The notes under the pieces are model-generated. The model was not told the DNA's origin. It saw only the letters and a program-made list of their open reading frames with translations, and did no database searches. Shown here in pieces: positions 16,231 to 24,623 of a stretch of 64,000 nucleotides of DNA. How positions within the stretch are numbered: the first letter of the stretch is position 1; every line of letters starts with the position of its first letter. This DNA comes from G965267605 sp965267605 (GTDB lineage: Bacteria; Bacteroidota; Bacteroidia; Flavobacteriales_E; Vicingaceae): NCBI GenBank assembly GCA_965267605.1, contig OZ254088.1, positions 1,798,001-1,862,000 on the forward strand, written 5' to 3'. The position numbers and the translations under genes were made by a program.

Positions 16231-16948
16231 TCAGCACCTCCTTTTCCAGTTCGTAAATGCCTTCTTCAATCTGAGCGAGAATGCGCTGGTGTTCCTCTAA
16301 TGAAACCGGAACAAATTGAATGCGATCACCCGGTTTTGCAAAACACGGAACCTCCTTGCCAGGGTCAAATAATGGAACTGGACAGTTGCCAATAATCTGC
16401 CACCCACCAGGACTGGCAGAGGGATAGATTCCTGTTTGTGAACCACCTATTCCAACTGCACCTTTCACAACATCCAGTCTTGGTTGCGCTTTCCGGTCCA
16501 TGTGCAATCGTTGGTCTAGTCCTCCCAGGTAGAGGAAGCCGGGTAGAAAACCAATGGAGTAAATAAGGTACTTAGGTTCCGAATGAATGCGAGAAATTTC
16601 AGCATTTGAAAGTCCGGTGGCCCTGAAAAGCTCTTCAAGGTCCAGACCAAAGCTAGCCTCGTAACATACGGGGAGTTTCCATAAGGTAGCATCACCAACC
16701 CGTGAAGATGGTAGATTTACGTAGACTTCTTTTACAACAGTTACAAGTTCCTGGTACGAGGTGCCTTTAGCATCATACAAGACAGTGATCGAGTTAACGG
16801 ATTGAATGGTTTCGATAATTACCTGTTGTTCCTGCAGTGCATGATCGAGTGAGAGTATATCGCCAAGCATCTCGTCATCCAGCTTGCTGGGCCATTCAAT
16901 AAGCAAAGCTTCTTCTCCAAATGCCCTGTATGTGATCGGATAGCTCAT
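16223..16948 (-). CDS. pxpB: 5-oxoprolinase subunit B
   Basis: A protein of 241 residues of the KipI/allophanate hydrolase subunit 1 family. Recognisable features are the N-terminal AFGEEALLIEWP, the central IGFLPGFLYLGGLD and the C-terminal ASPGGWQIIGNCPVPLFDP. It partners with PxpC to couple ATP use to 5-oxoproline ring opening by PxpA. The start is one base after the pxpA stop and it overlaps pxpC by 8 bp. Confidence 0.93.
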   Translation of the reverse strand: MSYPITYRAFGEEALLIEWPSKLDDEMLGDILSLDHALQEQQVIIETIQSVNSITVLYDAKGTSYQELVTVVKEVYVNLPSSRVGDATLWKLPVCYEASFGLDLEELFRATGLSNAEISRIHSEPKYLIYSIGFLPGFLYLGGLDQRLHMDRKAQPRLDVVKGAVGIGGSQTGIYPSASPGGWQIIGNCPVPLFDPGKEVPCFAKPGDRIQFVPVSLEEHQRILAQIEEGIYELEKEVLND

Positions 16949-16949
16949 G

Positions 16950-17663
16950 CTAAACCTCCTGGAATTCCTCTTTAACTCTTCGGGCGATGTCTACGGCATT
17001 TGCTGTATCTGAATGAATGCAGTAGGTTGAAGCAACAATGGGAACCCTTTTTCCGGTGATCGTCTTCACTTGATGCTCGTGAACCATGGCACTTAGATGC
17101 TCTATAACCAATTCGATGTCTGTAATCATCGCGTTGGGTTGCTGCCTCGATACCAGGCTCAAATCATCGTTGTAATTCCTATCTGCAAATGCTTCGCATA
17201 CCGGATTGAACCCTCTTTTCATTGCCTCGGTATATATGATCGATTCCCTTGGAACGTAGAGTTGACATTCGGTTCGAAAGGGTTCAATTGCAGTTAGAAA
17301 ACTATCGGCCAGAACTTCGTTCTTGACCAGGTCGTTGTACAACGCCCCATGCGGTTTAATGTAATGAATGCTTGTAACCTGTTGTGAAGCAAGTTCCTTC
17401 AGGATTGAGATTTGCTGCACAATAGACGCTTGAAATTCTTCAGTACCCAGAGATAAAGACTTTCGACCAAAGTTGACCTTGTCCGGATAGGAAGGGTGTG
17501 CTCCTATTTTAACATTGTGTGTTTTTGCCAGGGTAATCACATGGCTCATCGATTCTTCATCTCCAGCATGGCCTCCGCATGCAATATTGCATGAGGTAAT
17601 GTATGGCATGAGCTCGCCATCATTATTCAATCCTTCACCTAAATCGCAATTGACATCAATCAT
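16950..17663 (-). CDS. pxpA: 5-oxoprolinase subunit A (LamB/YcsF family)
   Basis: A protein of 237 residues. The N-terminal signature is MIDVNCDLGEG, then SCNIACGGHAGDEESM and VKIGAHPSYPD, and later YIKPHGALYND; these hold the metal and substrate ligands of this family. It carries out the hydrolysis step of ATP-dependent 5-oxoproline cleavage. The ATG overlaps the stop codon of the transporter gene upstream (ATGA at 17660-17663), so the two are translationally coupled. Confidence 0.95.
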   Translation of the reverse strand: MIDVNCDLGEGLNNDGELMPYITSCNIACGGHAGDEESMSHVITLAKTHNVKIGAHPSYPDKVNFGRKSLSLGTEEFQASIVQQISILKELASQQVTSIHYIKPHGALYNDLVKNEVLADSFLTAIEPFRTECQLYVPRESIIYTEAMKRGFNPVCEAFADRNYNDDLSLVSRQQPNAMITDIELVIEHLSAMVHEHQVKTITGKRVPIVASTYCIHSDTANAVDIARRVKEEFQEV

Positions 17664-18853
17664 CCTAGCGCACTTAAGATTCCTTTGACCCCCAAAGCAA
17701 TTGTGATAAGAACTGTCAAGATCGAAATCACGTTTTGCAATAATGAGTTTTTGTGGACTCCCATCAAGGAAGAGCTGTTAACAATCCAAATAAGGAAGAC
17801 CACAACTACAGGCAAAAGAAGTCCATTAGCTATCTGTGCAAAGGTGATGATTTCCAAAGGTTTGAAATCGAGAGAAGAGAATAGCACGCCAAGCCCCAGG
17901 ATTACCGCCCACACCAATTTGAACTTGATATCCTTGAGAGATTCTTCCCAACCAAAACAACTTCTGGCAACGTAGGCTGCCGCAAGCGGGGCGGTAATTG
18001 CGGAGGTAATGCCTGCCGCACACAATCCCACACCCAGAAAGTACTTCGCGGCTTCACCGTACAGCGGTTGCAAAGCTTGAGCAAGGTCTATGATGTTCTC
18101 CACATTCCTTCCTTTCATTGAAGCTGCAGATACGATGATCGCCATTGAAACCAATCCCCCAGTTCCAATGGAAATCACAACATCCCTTCTTGCAGGCCTC
18201 AAGTCGGCACTGGTCCATTTCTCTTTAACCAGGGAAGAATGCAGGAAAAGATTGTACGGGACAATTGTTGTTCCCACTATTCCCAGCACTACAAGGGCAC
18301 CCTTGTCTGGAATCCGTGGAGTGAACATTCCCTTGAACAAGGAAGATATATCTGGTTGGGTGATGATCGCGGTAACCAAAAAGGAGATGCTCATGAGCAG
18401 CACCAGTGCAATTAGGCTTCGCTCCAGTACTTTATAGCTTCCGATACTCAATAACGAAAATGCCACCAACCCAATCAGTAAGGGGAAGTAAGAGGCCCAT
18501 TGTTCTCCGAATACTGCTGTTAGTCCCAGAGACGATCCGCTAATGTTGCCTGCCTCGTAGGCGGCATTTCCAATAACCACCGCACCAAGAATCAAGGTGA
18601 TTGATGCATACTTAAGTACAGGTGATTGAATTTGCTGCCTGATGCTTGCCGCCAATCCCCGTTGCGTAATGATGCCAACCCTGGCTGCCATTTCCTGGAG
18701 CACAATGGTTGCAATGATGGAGAGTAACATAGCCCACAGCAAAGTGAATCCGAATCGGGCACCAGCTAACGTGCAGACGGTGACCGTTCCGGGTCCAATA
18801 AATGCTGCCGCAACCAAAGTGCCTGGGCCAATATTCTTAATCCATTTGAACAT
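17660..18853 (-). CDS. Nramp-family transporter lacking the canonical metal-binding motifs
   Basis: A protein of 397 residues with about 11 membrane segments, in the Nramp (LeuT) fold. In metal-transporting Nramps TM1 carries DPGN and TM6 carries MPH; here the corresponding sequences read GPGT (residues 20-23) and VPY (198-200), so the Asp, Asn and Met that bind the metal are all replaced. The gene leads the pxpA-pxpB-pxpC operon with an ATGA overlap, as the Nramp-like ycsG gene does with ycsF in Bacillus. The context suggests uptake linked to 5-oxoproline or an amide, but the substrate is unknown and Mn/Fe transport should not be assumed. Confidence 0.88.
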   Translation of the reverse strand: MFKWIKNIGPGTLVAAAFIGPGTVTVCTLAGARFGFTLLWAMLLSIIATIVLQEMAARVGIITQRGLAASIRQQIQSPVLKYASITLILGAVVIGNAAYEAGNISGSSLGLTAVFGEQWASYFPLLIGLVAFSLLSIGSYKVLERSLIALVLLMSISFLVTAIITQPDISSLFKGMFTPRIPDKGALVVLGIVGTTIVPYNLFLHSSLVKEKWTSADLRPARRDVVISIGTGGLVSMAIIVSAASMKGRNVENIIDLAQALQPLYGEAAKYFLGVGLCAAGITSAITAPLAAAYVARSCFGWEESLKDIKFKLVWAVILGLGVLFSSLDFKPLEIITFAQIANGLLLPVVVVFLIWIVNSSSLMGVHKNSLLQNVISILTVLITIALGVKGILSALG

Positions 18854-18900
18854 CCTGCAAAGGCTCTAAAATAGACTAATCTAGAACGACACCTGACAAT

Positions 18901-19467
18901 TCAGGATCCAACCGCTTCTTCACCAAATCGATCCAACGCCTCATCCAGTATTTGATTGATCTCGTTGGCATCCGGATTGTAGAAGAACTCTGCCAGGATC
19001 TGTTCTCCATCGCTGGATAAAACAATGAAGTGTGGCTGTGCATTGCTGCCAAATCTGGATATCTGAAAAAACGTGTTCTTGTGGCCAATGTTCTTCAGTT
19101 CCTTTTGTTTTCCGTTCACCTCCACAACCTTCTGCTCTTCAAGGAGCAATTCGCGCTTATCATCTACATACAGGCATGCAATCACAAATTGATCTCTCAG
19201 TTTGGCATTCAACCTTGAATCCTGAAAGGTTTCCTCTTCCATTGTACGTGTAGATATTACCGCCCATCCCGTAAACCAAAGGAAGATGGGCTTCGAACAT
19301 TTCTGAGCGCAGCTCACCGCACTTTCAAAATCAGTATGGACCGCAATACCCTCCAGCGGACTATCCTCCTCACTGGCTCCTACACAGTTACACTGATCCG
19401 CTGACTGGTTTGTACAACCCAGAACGGCAACTGCAAGAATGATGGTTAAGCACTTTCGCATAATCAA
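18901..19467 (-). CDS. Thioredoxin-fold lipoprotein without a CxxC active site
   Basis: A protein of 188 residues with lipobox AVLGC (Cys18). From about residue 45 it follows the thioredoxin domain found in DsbD C-termini: AVSCAQKCSKPIFLWFTGWA, then MEEETFQDSRL, then QPHFIVLSSDGEQI. In DsbD-like proteins the W-A is followed by CVNC; here it is V70-I-S-T73, so both catalytic Cys are missing. Four other Cys are present near the N-terminus (two in QCNCVG, two in SCAQKC). An oxidoreductase role is therefore doubtful; binding or a relocated Cys pair are possible. It lies 47 bp before the Nramp gene. Confidence 0.75.
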   Translation of the reverse strand: MIMRKCLTIILAVAVLGCTNQSADQCNCVGASEEDSPLEGIAVHTDFESAVSCAQKCSKPIFLWFTGWAVISTRTMEEETFQDSRLNAKLRDQFVIACLYVDDKRELLLEEQKVVEVNGKQKELKNIGHKNTFFQISRFGSNAQPHFIVLSSDGEQILAEFFYNPDANEINQILDEALDRFGEEAVGS

Positions 19468-19529
19468 CTAAAGTTAGTGCATATCGCTGAACACTACATA
19501 TACAGACAGCACCAATGACAGGAATAGCT

Positions 19530-19537
19530 TACCTTTG
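19530..19537 (+). promoter_or_regulatory. Candidate -7 box upstream of the PAS kinase
   Basis: TACCTTTG matches the Bacteroidota TAnnTTTG element and lies 48 bp upstream of the kinase ATG. I did not find a matching TTG at -33, so this is weak. Confidence 0.3.
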
Positions 19538-19585
19538 AGGCAATGTGACCAAATTACTTCGATCGCCAGGAAATAATTTGACCGC

Positions 19586-20647
19586 ATGGAATTCAAGACT
19601 GAGTTAGAATCGCATTACGAGATTCTGAACATGATGCCAGATGCTATTATCATCACGAACCGGCAGGGCATTATCGTATTTGCAAATCGAGGATCAGACA
19701 AATTGTTTGGCTACAGCACTGGAGAGCTGATCGATCAGCCGGTGGAAACCCTTATTCCTGAGAAGTTTCACGGAAACCACGTGCAGCACCGAGAACAATA
19801 TGCAAAGGCCCCCACCACCCGGTTAATGGGAAATTGTTCCGGACTCTACGCCAGAAATAAGGCCGGAGAAGAATTGAGCGTTGACATCACATTGAGTCCG
19901 CTTACAAGTGAAGGTCAGGACTTTGTAGTATGCGCCCTAAGGGATATTGGTCCCAGAAAGGAAAAGGAGAAAGCGTTGGCTGAAGAACACCGCCAGGCCA
20001 AACTGGCTCAACTTATGTTGCTGAGTTCACAGCTCAATCCACACTTCATATTCAATGCTTTGAATTCCGTTCAGTACTACGTACTGGGAAGGGAAATTGA
20101 ACCGGCACTGAATTTCATTTCCGATTTCTCTCAGCTAATGAGAACGGTTTTGAACAATTCCATGAAGCCTCTGATATCAGTGGAGCAGGAAGTTGAATTC
20201 CTCAGACTGTACCTGGAACTTGAACAGCTACGCACAGCCAATACCTTTATGTATGAAGTAGAGATCGATGACGATGTGGACGTAAATCTTGAGGTGGTCC
20301 CTCCGATGCTGCTACAACCTTATATAGAGAATTCTATCGTTCACGGAATCGGAGGTTCTCCGGACGGCAAGATCGATATCCGCATACGGGCCGAAGGCGA
20401 CAACCTCATCTGTGAACTGACGGACAATGGCATTGGTCGGAAGGAAGCGCAGGAAACCAGAAGGGTGCTGCACAAGTCACACAGTATGAAGATCAACAAC
20501 AGCAGGATTGAGCTGCTCAACAGTGTTTACCGATCCACTAAAGACCAGAGGTACAAATGTGAAGTTGAGGACCTTAACACAATGGACGGTGCATGCCAGG
20601 GAACCAGGGTAACGCTCACCCTCCCATTTCAAGGCGGTGATGACTAA
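19586..20647 (+). CDS. PAS-domain LytS-type histidine kinase (soluble)
   Basis: A protein of 353 residues without membrane segments. Residues about 10-120 form a PAS domain (MMPDAIIITNRQGIIVFANR, then FGYSTGELIDQPVETLIP). The kinase core starts with LLSSQLNPHFIFNALNSVQ (His153), followed by VPPMLLQPYIENSIVHG and a G-box DNGIGRKEAQE. No regulator gene is adjacent, so the partner is encoded elsewhere; the LytTR regulator at 38415 is one possibility. The core is closely similar to that of the kinase at 40965, which indicates paralogy. Confidence 0.9.
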   Translation: MEFKTELESHYEILNMMPDAIIITNRQGIIVFANRGSDKLFGYSTGELIDQPVETLIPEKFHGNHVQHREQYAKAPTTRLMGNCSGLYARNKAGEELSVDITLSPLTSEGQDFVVCALRDIGPRKEKEKALAEEHRQAKLAQLMLLSSQLNPHFIFNALNSVQYYVLGREIEPALNFISDFSQLMRTVLNNSMKPLISVEQEVEFLRLYLELEQLRTANTFMYEVEIDDDVDVNLEVVPPMLLQPYIENSIVHGIGGSPDGKIDIRIRAEGDNLICELTDNGIGRKEAQETRRVLHKSHSMKINNSRIELLNSVYRSTKDQRYKCEVEDLNTMDGACQGTRVTLTLPFQGGDD

Positions 20648-20985
20648 TACCCTTTAGTCTGGCAAAACGCTTCTGTTTCTAGCCAGGACAACATCCAGGC
20701 AGAACCAACTCCTCTTCCCACGTTGGAGAATGAACGTGAGGCTATTTCCGTTTCGCATCAAGCCTCTTTGAATCACCCTTTTCACTCGAAATCCCAATAG
20801 GGTATAAATACCTTAAATGATCTGAAAAATACCCCATTTGGATTTAAACAAATGCTTGTTATCTATTGATAATCAGCAAGATAAGGCCATTACTAGCCAT
20901 GGCGATTCCATACCTATGTATTTATACTGATTCGCTGCCTTCTCTTGCACTGTAAGTTGCACGTAAACAGATAATTATAAGCACA
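20648..20985. other. 338-bp intergenic region with a regulatory-looking repeat
   Basis: No gene is supported here. It holds an inverted repeat at 20799-20813 and a related half-site (ATACCCCATTTG at 20829-20840), and a short direct repeat TTGCAC twice near 20944-20961. No clear TAnnTTTG box or terminator was found. Confidence 0.6.
20799..20840. promoter_or_regulatory. GGGTA-N4-TACC inverted repeat plus half-site (site 1)
   Basis: AGGGTATAAATACCT at 20799-20813 has 5-bp arms GGTAT/ATACC. Sixteen bases later ATACCCCATTTG (20829-20840) repeats the right half with a tail that recurs exactly at 27568-27579. It is 145 bp upstream of the Cys-rich lipoprotein gene. Confidence 0.45.
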
Positions 20986-21891
20986 ATGAAAAACACAACT
21001 AAACTTCTTATCGGATTGTTTTGCATGGTGGCGTTCGTTTCTTGTGAAAAGAAATCTCCGACCATCCTTGACACTTCGCAGCCGGTTGAAAACGGCAATC
21101 TGAAAAAAATGAATCCTCAAAATGTGATTGGTCTCGTGAACAGTCACAAGAACGAGCTTAAGGATGACATGGATCTATTCGCCAAGGCGGTGACCGCACT
21201 GGCGGAAGATCAATTCTTCAAACAGGCGGTTGTTCAGGGATGTCTTGTCAACAAAAGCAGTCTAAGTGTGACGTTCGCAGATCTCGAAGATTTCTATACC
21301 AGAAATCAAAGAAACTTGCGTACGGAATTGAACCGTTCTCTTGACATGGCCGGAGCATCACAAAGTGACAAGGCCAGAGTTGCAGCGATTCTACGCGGTA
21401 GAAAGGTGGGACAGTTTGATTTCCTTCCGAGAATAGTCTTCCCAGCGTTGAAAAAATCAAAGTTCATTCGCAACGGTTGGGATGGTTTGACACCTTGTGG
21501 TGTTGCGATCTCACTGTTCTATATGCCCGCACGTAAGATTCCGGTGTACACGATCGACAACAGAACCAATTCGATCGTCCAAAACAAAGTGGTACATCTG
21601 GAACAAGAAAAGAGACCGACCTGGCACATCAGCTTCAAGCATAACATCAACTTCCTCGATGAAACAGGAAGGCCAATCGATGCCATTCAGGGCATATTCC
21701 AGCAAGAAGTGGACTGTCGTTGCTGTAATACATGTGATGATCCACCGGTTCCGTTTTGCGAATTCGATCACCCTTCTCCTATAGGAGAGTGTCCGGACAC
21801 GCGAGGTCCATCAGGTAATTGCGATGGTTCGTGTGATCCTGCGGTTGCGCCAGTGGTTATTACGCTGGAACAATGTAGCATTAGAAAGTAA
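20986..21891 (+). CDS. Lipoprotein with a Cys-rich C-terminal tail
   Basis: A protein of 301 residues with lipobox AFVSC (Cys21). The first 150 mature residues are helical; the last 65 residues contain a dense run of cysteines (DCRCCNTC, then further Cys at FCEF, ECPD, NCDGSCD and EQCS), suggesting disulphides or metal binding in the envelope. No family was recognised. A strong Rho-independent terminator follows, so the gene is probably monocistronic. A GGGTA-type inverted repeat lies upstream. Confidence 0.7.
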   Translation: MKNTTKLLIGLFCMVAFVSCEKKSPTILDTSQPVENGNLKKMNPQNVIGLVNSHKNELKDDMDLFAKAVTALAEDQFFKQAVVQGCLVNKSSLSVTFADLEDFYTRNQRNLRTELNRSLDMAGASQSDKARVAAILRGRKVGQFDFLPRIVFPALKKSKFIRNGWDGLTPCGVAISLFYMPARKIPVYTIDNRTNSIVQNKVVHLEQEKRPTWHISFKHNINFLDETGRPIDAIQGIFQQEVDCRCCNTCDDPPVPFCEFDHPSPIGECPDTRGPSGNCDGSCDPAVAPVVITLEQCSIRK

Positions 21892-21918
21892 CGCAGTATT
21901 ACATAGAATGGATTACCG

Positions 21919-21949
21919 ATAGGGAGGCATGATGCCTCCCTATTTTTTT
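21919..21949 (+). terminator. Rho-independent terminator
   Basis: A perfect 11-bp stem (ATAGGGAGGCA/TGCCTCCCTAT) with a 3-base loop is followed by seven T. It ends the Cys-rich lipoprotein gene. Confidence 0.93.
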
Positions 21950-22002
21950 CTCTCATCCAACTATCAGTACAAGATAAAGCGCCATTTCAACCAAAATCAG
22001 TG

Positions 22003-22020
22003 TGGGGTATTTATACCCCA
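22003..22020. promoter_or_regulatory. Perfect inverted repeat TGGGGTAT-tt-ATACCCCA (site 2)
   Basis: Eight-base arms are perfect complements around a 2-bp centre, equivalent to GGGTA-N4-TACCC. It lies about 137 bp upstream of the four-gene NarL-type signalling cluster. The similar half-sequence ATACCCCATT also occurs in sites 1 and 4. Confidence 0.55.
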
Positions 22021-22156
22021 TTCTGCACGTAGAACTACCCCTTTTGAAGTGCAAAGCGTTGGGTATTACTGCCTCAAAATCAATAGGATAAGTACTTCCG
22101 TAAATCTACCTGTCTTATAAGCTATATCAGACACGACCTACTGCCAATTAGCTTGA

Positions 22157-22501
22157 ATGGAAACCGATAAATCTATTAATATGTCGTTCGATGGAAACGA
22201 AGGCAGCACGATCTCTCTCACTGATGCTGCCGATGCTACAGAAAACTGGAGAGACAATCATTCAACCCTTGCCAAAGGTCATTTCATTGGCAAAAAGAAG
22301 CTCAGGGACCTCATTAATCAGACAGGATGCAAAGGCATCAGGTTCTATTATGGTATGGATTCAGCGGGAGCAACCATGGATCTGATCGCGGTAGGTGCCG
22401 ATGCAAATGAAGATGATATGACTAACTTGATCATAAATCACGCGGTACCTTGCCCTGCAAGGTGTGGCGAAGACAATGATCTAAATGGCAATGCCACTTG
22501 A
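22157..22501 (+). CDS. Small conserved Bacteroidota protein
   Basis: A protein of 114 residues without signal peptide. It follows a layout I recognise from small Bacteroidota hypothetical proteins: an ISLTDAADATENWRD start, then FIGKKKLRDLINQ, GCKGIRFYYGMD, DLIAVGADANEDDM and a C-terminal PCPARCG. Function unknown; the C-terminal C-P-x-x-C could bind metal. It is the first gene of a tightly overlapping cluster with a membrane protein, a kinase and a regulator, overlapping the next gene by 17 bp, so a role tied to that sensor is plausible. Confidence 0.75.
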   Translation: METDKSINMSFDGNEGSTISLTDAADATENWRDNHSTLAKGHFIGKKKLRDLINQTGCKGIRFYYGMDSAGATMDLIAVGADANEDDMTNLIINHAVPCPARCGEDNDLNGNAT

Positions 22502-23141
22502 AGAAGTATTAACTAGAGTTTCTACATTTTCATGCTTTATCCCCCTATTGGCTATTGCTTTAGTCAAATTCCGTCTGCCTAAATCGATTTGGCCAGTAGG
22601 GGTTCTTTTCATACTGGCAGCACCAACAGAGGCCATTGCACACATCATGGCCATCAATTATATCCCTAATCTGTTGGTCTACTTTATCTTCTCAATCGTT
22701 GAATTCATCCTGGTAGCGTGGTTCTTCTATGCCAACACACCGAACCAGTGGATACGCTATTACATTCTTATCACGAGCGTCTTTGTACTTGCGTTGTTTG
22801 CAACCGAGTTGAATGGCAACATCAACCTGACATTCAGCTCTATAGCTAAGGCGGGCAAGTTCATCGCACTCATTACCTATGCAATAGGTTATCTCATTAT
22901 GGTATTCAGAGATCAGACCGAACCGCACCTGCTACGCTCTCCAACATTCGTGTTAAGTGCTGGATTCCTGATTTACTTTTGTGGCAACATCCTTGTGTTT
23001 GCTGTAGTAGGGTACTTGCTACAGACTGATCCTACAGAGTTTGTAGAAACATGGATGGTTCATTCTGTGATCAATATAATATGTAACGTAATTTACGGCT
23101 TAGGCCTATGGTTGAATCAACGGAAATTGGAATACCATTGA
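22485..23141 (+). CDS. Multi-pass membrane protein of the NarL-type signalling cluster
   Basis: A protein of 218 residues made almost entirely of about seven hydrophobic segments (for example FSCFIPLLAIALV, LLVYFIFSIVEFILVAWFF, FLIYFCGNILVFAVVGYL). No transporter or enzyme motif is visible. It overlaps the small protein before it (17 bp) and the kinase after it (34 bp), so it may be the sensory input module for the kinase; that is an inference from gene coupling. Confidence 0.8.
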   Translation: MAMPLEEVLTRVSTFSCFIPLLAIALVKFRLPKSIWPVGVLFILAAPTEAIAHIMAINYIPNLLVYFIFSIVEFILVAWFFYANTPNQWIRYYILITSVFVLALFATELNGNINLTFSSIAKAGKFIALITYAIGYLIMVFRDQTEPHLLRSPTFVLSAGFLIYFCGNILVFAVVGYLLQTDPTEFVETWMVHSVINIICNVIYGLGLWLNQRKLEYH

Positions 23142-23908
23142 TGGTGGTAGCAGGATCGATGGTACTGTTGATCCTCGTACTTACCCTGATCCTCTTTGTA
23201 GTAGGCTACCAGAAACGGATGCTGCAACAAAGAGAGAAATTGGCTGCACTGGAACTCGATCACCAGAAGACATTGCTTAACGCCACCCTGGAATCGCAGA
23301 TCATTGAACAGGAAAGAATTGCGCGCGACCTCCACGATGAACTGGGATCCAAACTGGGCACCATGCTGCTACAGAACCAGGTATTGGCCAATGAGATCAA
23401 GGAGCCCGCACAGCGAGAGAAGCTGCACGATCTGTTGGACCTGACCCGAGCCACATCGGAACGCGTGCGGCAGATCTCAAGAAACCTCTTACCTCCTACT
23501 TTGGAGAAACTGGGATTGCGGGCCGCAGTCATCGAGTTTCTGGAAACGCAACGCACATTAGATTACCGGGTGGACGGTCCGGACACGTGGACATCCCCAT
23601 CCACAGAATTGGACAAGCAGTGGTACCGACTGGCATTGGAGGTTCTCAACAATGCGATCAAGCACGACCAGATCTCTGAGTGTACCCTTGAACTGATCTC
23701 CACACCGGATGCATTTGGTTTCGAGATCACGCATAATGGTCATGGACTTAGTCAGGAAGCATTTGAATCCAAACTGGGTGCACCGGGTAGTTTCGGACTC
23801 AAGAGCATTGCAAGCAGATGCAGTGCGGTAGGTGCTGAAGTCCACTACACCTGCACACACGAAAAGGTGGGAACACAAATAATCTCTAGGAAGCATGGCA
23901 AGAATTAA
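23108..23908 (+). CDS. NarL-type (HisKA_3) sensor histidine kinase
   Basis: A protein of 266 residues with one N-terminal membrane segment (about residues 10-33), a HisKA_3 dimerisation helix with QERIARDLHDELGSKLG (His76) and a degenerate-looking HATPase domain (ALEVLNNAIKHDQ as N-box; GHGLSQEAFESK in the G1 area). It phosphorylates the LuxR-type regulator encoded 14 bp inside its 3' end. An alternative start at 23141 (TGATG overlap) would remove 11 residues but keep the membrane helix. Confidence 0.9.
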   Translation: MVESTEIGIPLMVVAGSMVLLILVLTLILFVVGYQKRMLQQREKLAALELDHQKTLLNATLESQIIEQERIARDLHDELGSKLGTMLLQNQVLANEIKEPAQREKLHDLLDLTRATSERVRQISRNLLPPTLEKLGLRAAVIEFLETQRTLDYRVDGPDTWTSPSTELDKQWYRLALEVLNNAIKHDQISECTLELISTPDAFGFEITHNGHGLSQEAFESKLGAPGSFGLKSIASRCSAVGAEVHYTCTHEKVGTQIISRKHGKN

Positions 23909-24563
23909 AGTAGCGGTTGCAGACGACCAACGCATGTTTGTTGAGGGCCTTGCCGCCCTGATCGGTCAGTACACGGAATTCAAATTGCTGCATACGGCTT
24001 TCAATGGCAAGGAGTTAATCGACAATCTGGAGAAGCGTGTTCCCGATGTGATTCTGCTGGATCTTGAAATGCCGGAAATGGATGGCATCCAGGTAATGAA
24101 GTATATGCAGAAGAACTATCCGGACGTGCGTGTGATCATCCTTACCATGTACGATACCGAATCGTTGATCGTCCATTTGATGGAGCTGGGCGCACGCGGG
24201 TATATCCTCAAAGACTCCGATCCGAGTTGTTTGGCCGATGCCATTTACTCGGTACACGATACCGGTTACTACTTCAACGACACCGCCTCGCGGGCCATGA
24301 TTGGCAAGATTGTGCAAAGCGACCAGTTCAAACCTACCTTTCACAAAACGGAACTTACCGAGCGGGAAATTGAGGTGATCAAGTTTATATGTGATGAGCT
24401 GACCAGCGATGAAATTGCGGAGAAGATGTACATCAATGTGCGGACCGTTCACGGTCATAGGGAGCGCATCAAACAAAAAACCGGTGCGCGAAATGTGGTA
24501 GGCATTGTGCTTTATGCCATCAAGAACGGACTGGTAGACCTCTCCTGCTATTTTACCAAATAG
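23895..24563 (+). CDS. NarL/LuxR-family response regulator
   Basis: A protein of 222 residues. The receiver domain has the acidic pair D10-D11 and phosphoacceptor D56 (ILLDLEMPEMDG); the helix-turn-helix is at about residues 155-222 (LTEREIEVIKFICDELTSDEIAEKMYINVRTVHGHRERI). It is cotranscribed with its kinase. The stop codon lies inside the left arm of the TAGGGTA inverted repeat, one of four copies of this motif near this operon, making the regulator the first candidate to bind it. Confidence 0.93.
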   Translation: MARIKVAVADDQRMFVEGLAALIGQYTEFKLLHTAFNGKELIDNLEKRVPDVILLDLEMPEMDGIQVMKYMQKNYPDVRVIILTMYDTESLIVHLMELGARGYILKDSDPSCLADAIYSVHDTGYYFNDTASRAMIGKIVQSDQFKPTFHKTELTEREIEVIKFICDELTSDEIAEKMYINVRTVHGHRERIKQKTGARNVVGIVLYAIKNGLVDLSCYFTK

Positions 24564-24578
24564 GGTATTATTACCCTA
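24561..24578. promoter_or_regulatory. Inverted repeat TAGGGTA-ttat-TACCCTA (site 3)
   Basis: Perfect 7-bp arms around a 4-bp centre. It sits 21 bp upstream of a TAATTTTG -7 box, that is over or just beside the -33 position of the promoter of the next gene, as expected for an activator or repressor site. The left arm overlaps the stop codon of the response regulator. Confidence 0.55.
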
Positions 24579-24599
24579 TCCCTCCGTTAGGACGTGCGC

Positions 24600-24607
24600 T
24601 AATTTTG
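24600..24607 (+). promoter_or_regulatory. -7 promoter box TAATTTTG
   Basis: An exact TAnnTTTG match 16 bp upstream of the ATG at 24624. No TTG is found at -33, where the inverted repeat of site 3 lies instead, which suggests a regulated promoter. Confidence 0.5.
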
Positions 24608-24623
24608 CGTGAAACGTCACGTC

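Noticed and set aside
20799..20813. NarL heptamer pair (TACYYMT, 7-2-7)
   Set aside because: The TACCC arms point outward from the centre, the opposite orientation to the NarL 7-2-7 arrangement, so the enteric NarL consensus is not claimed.
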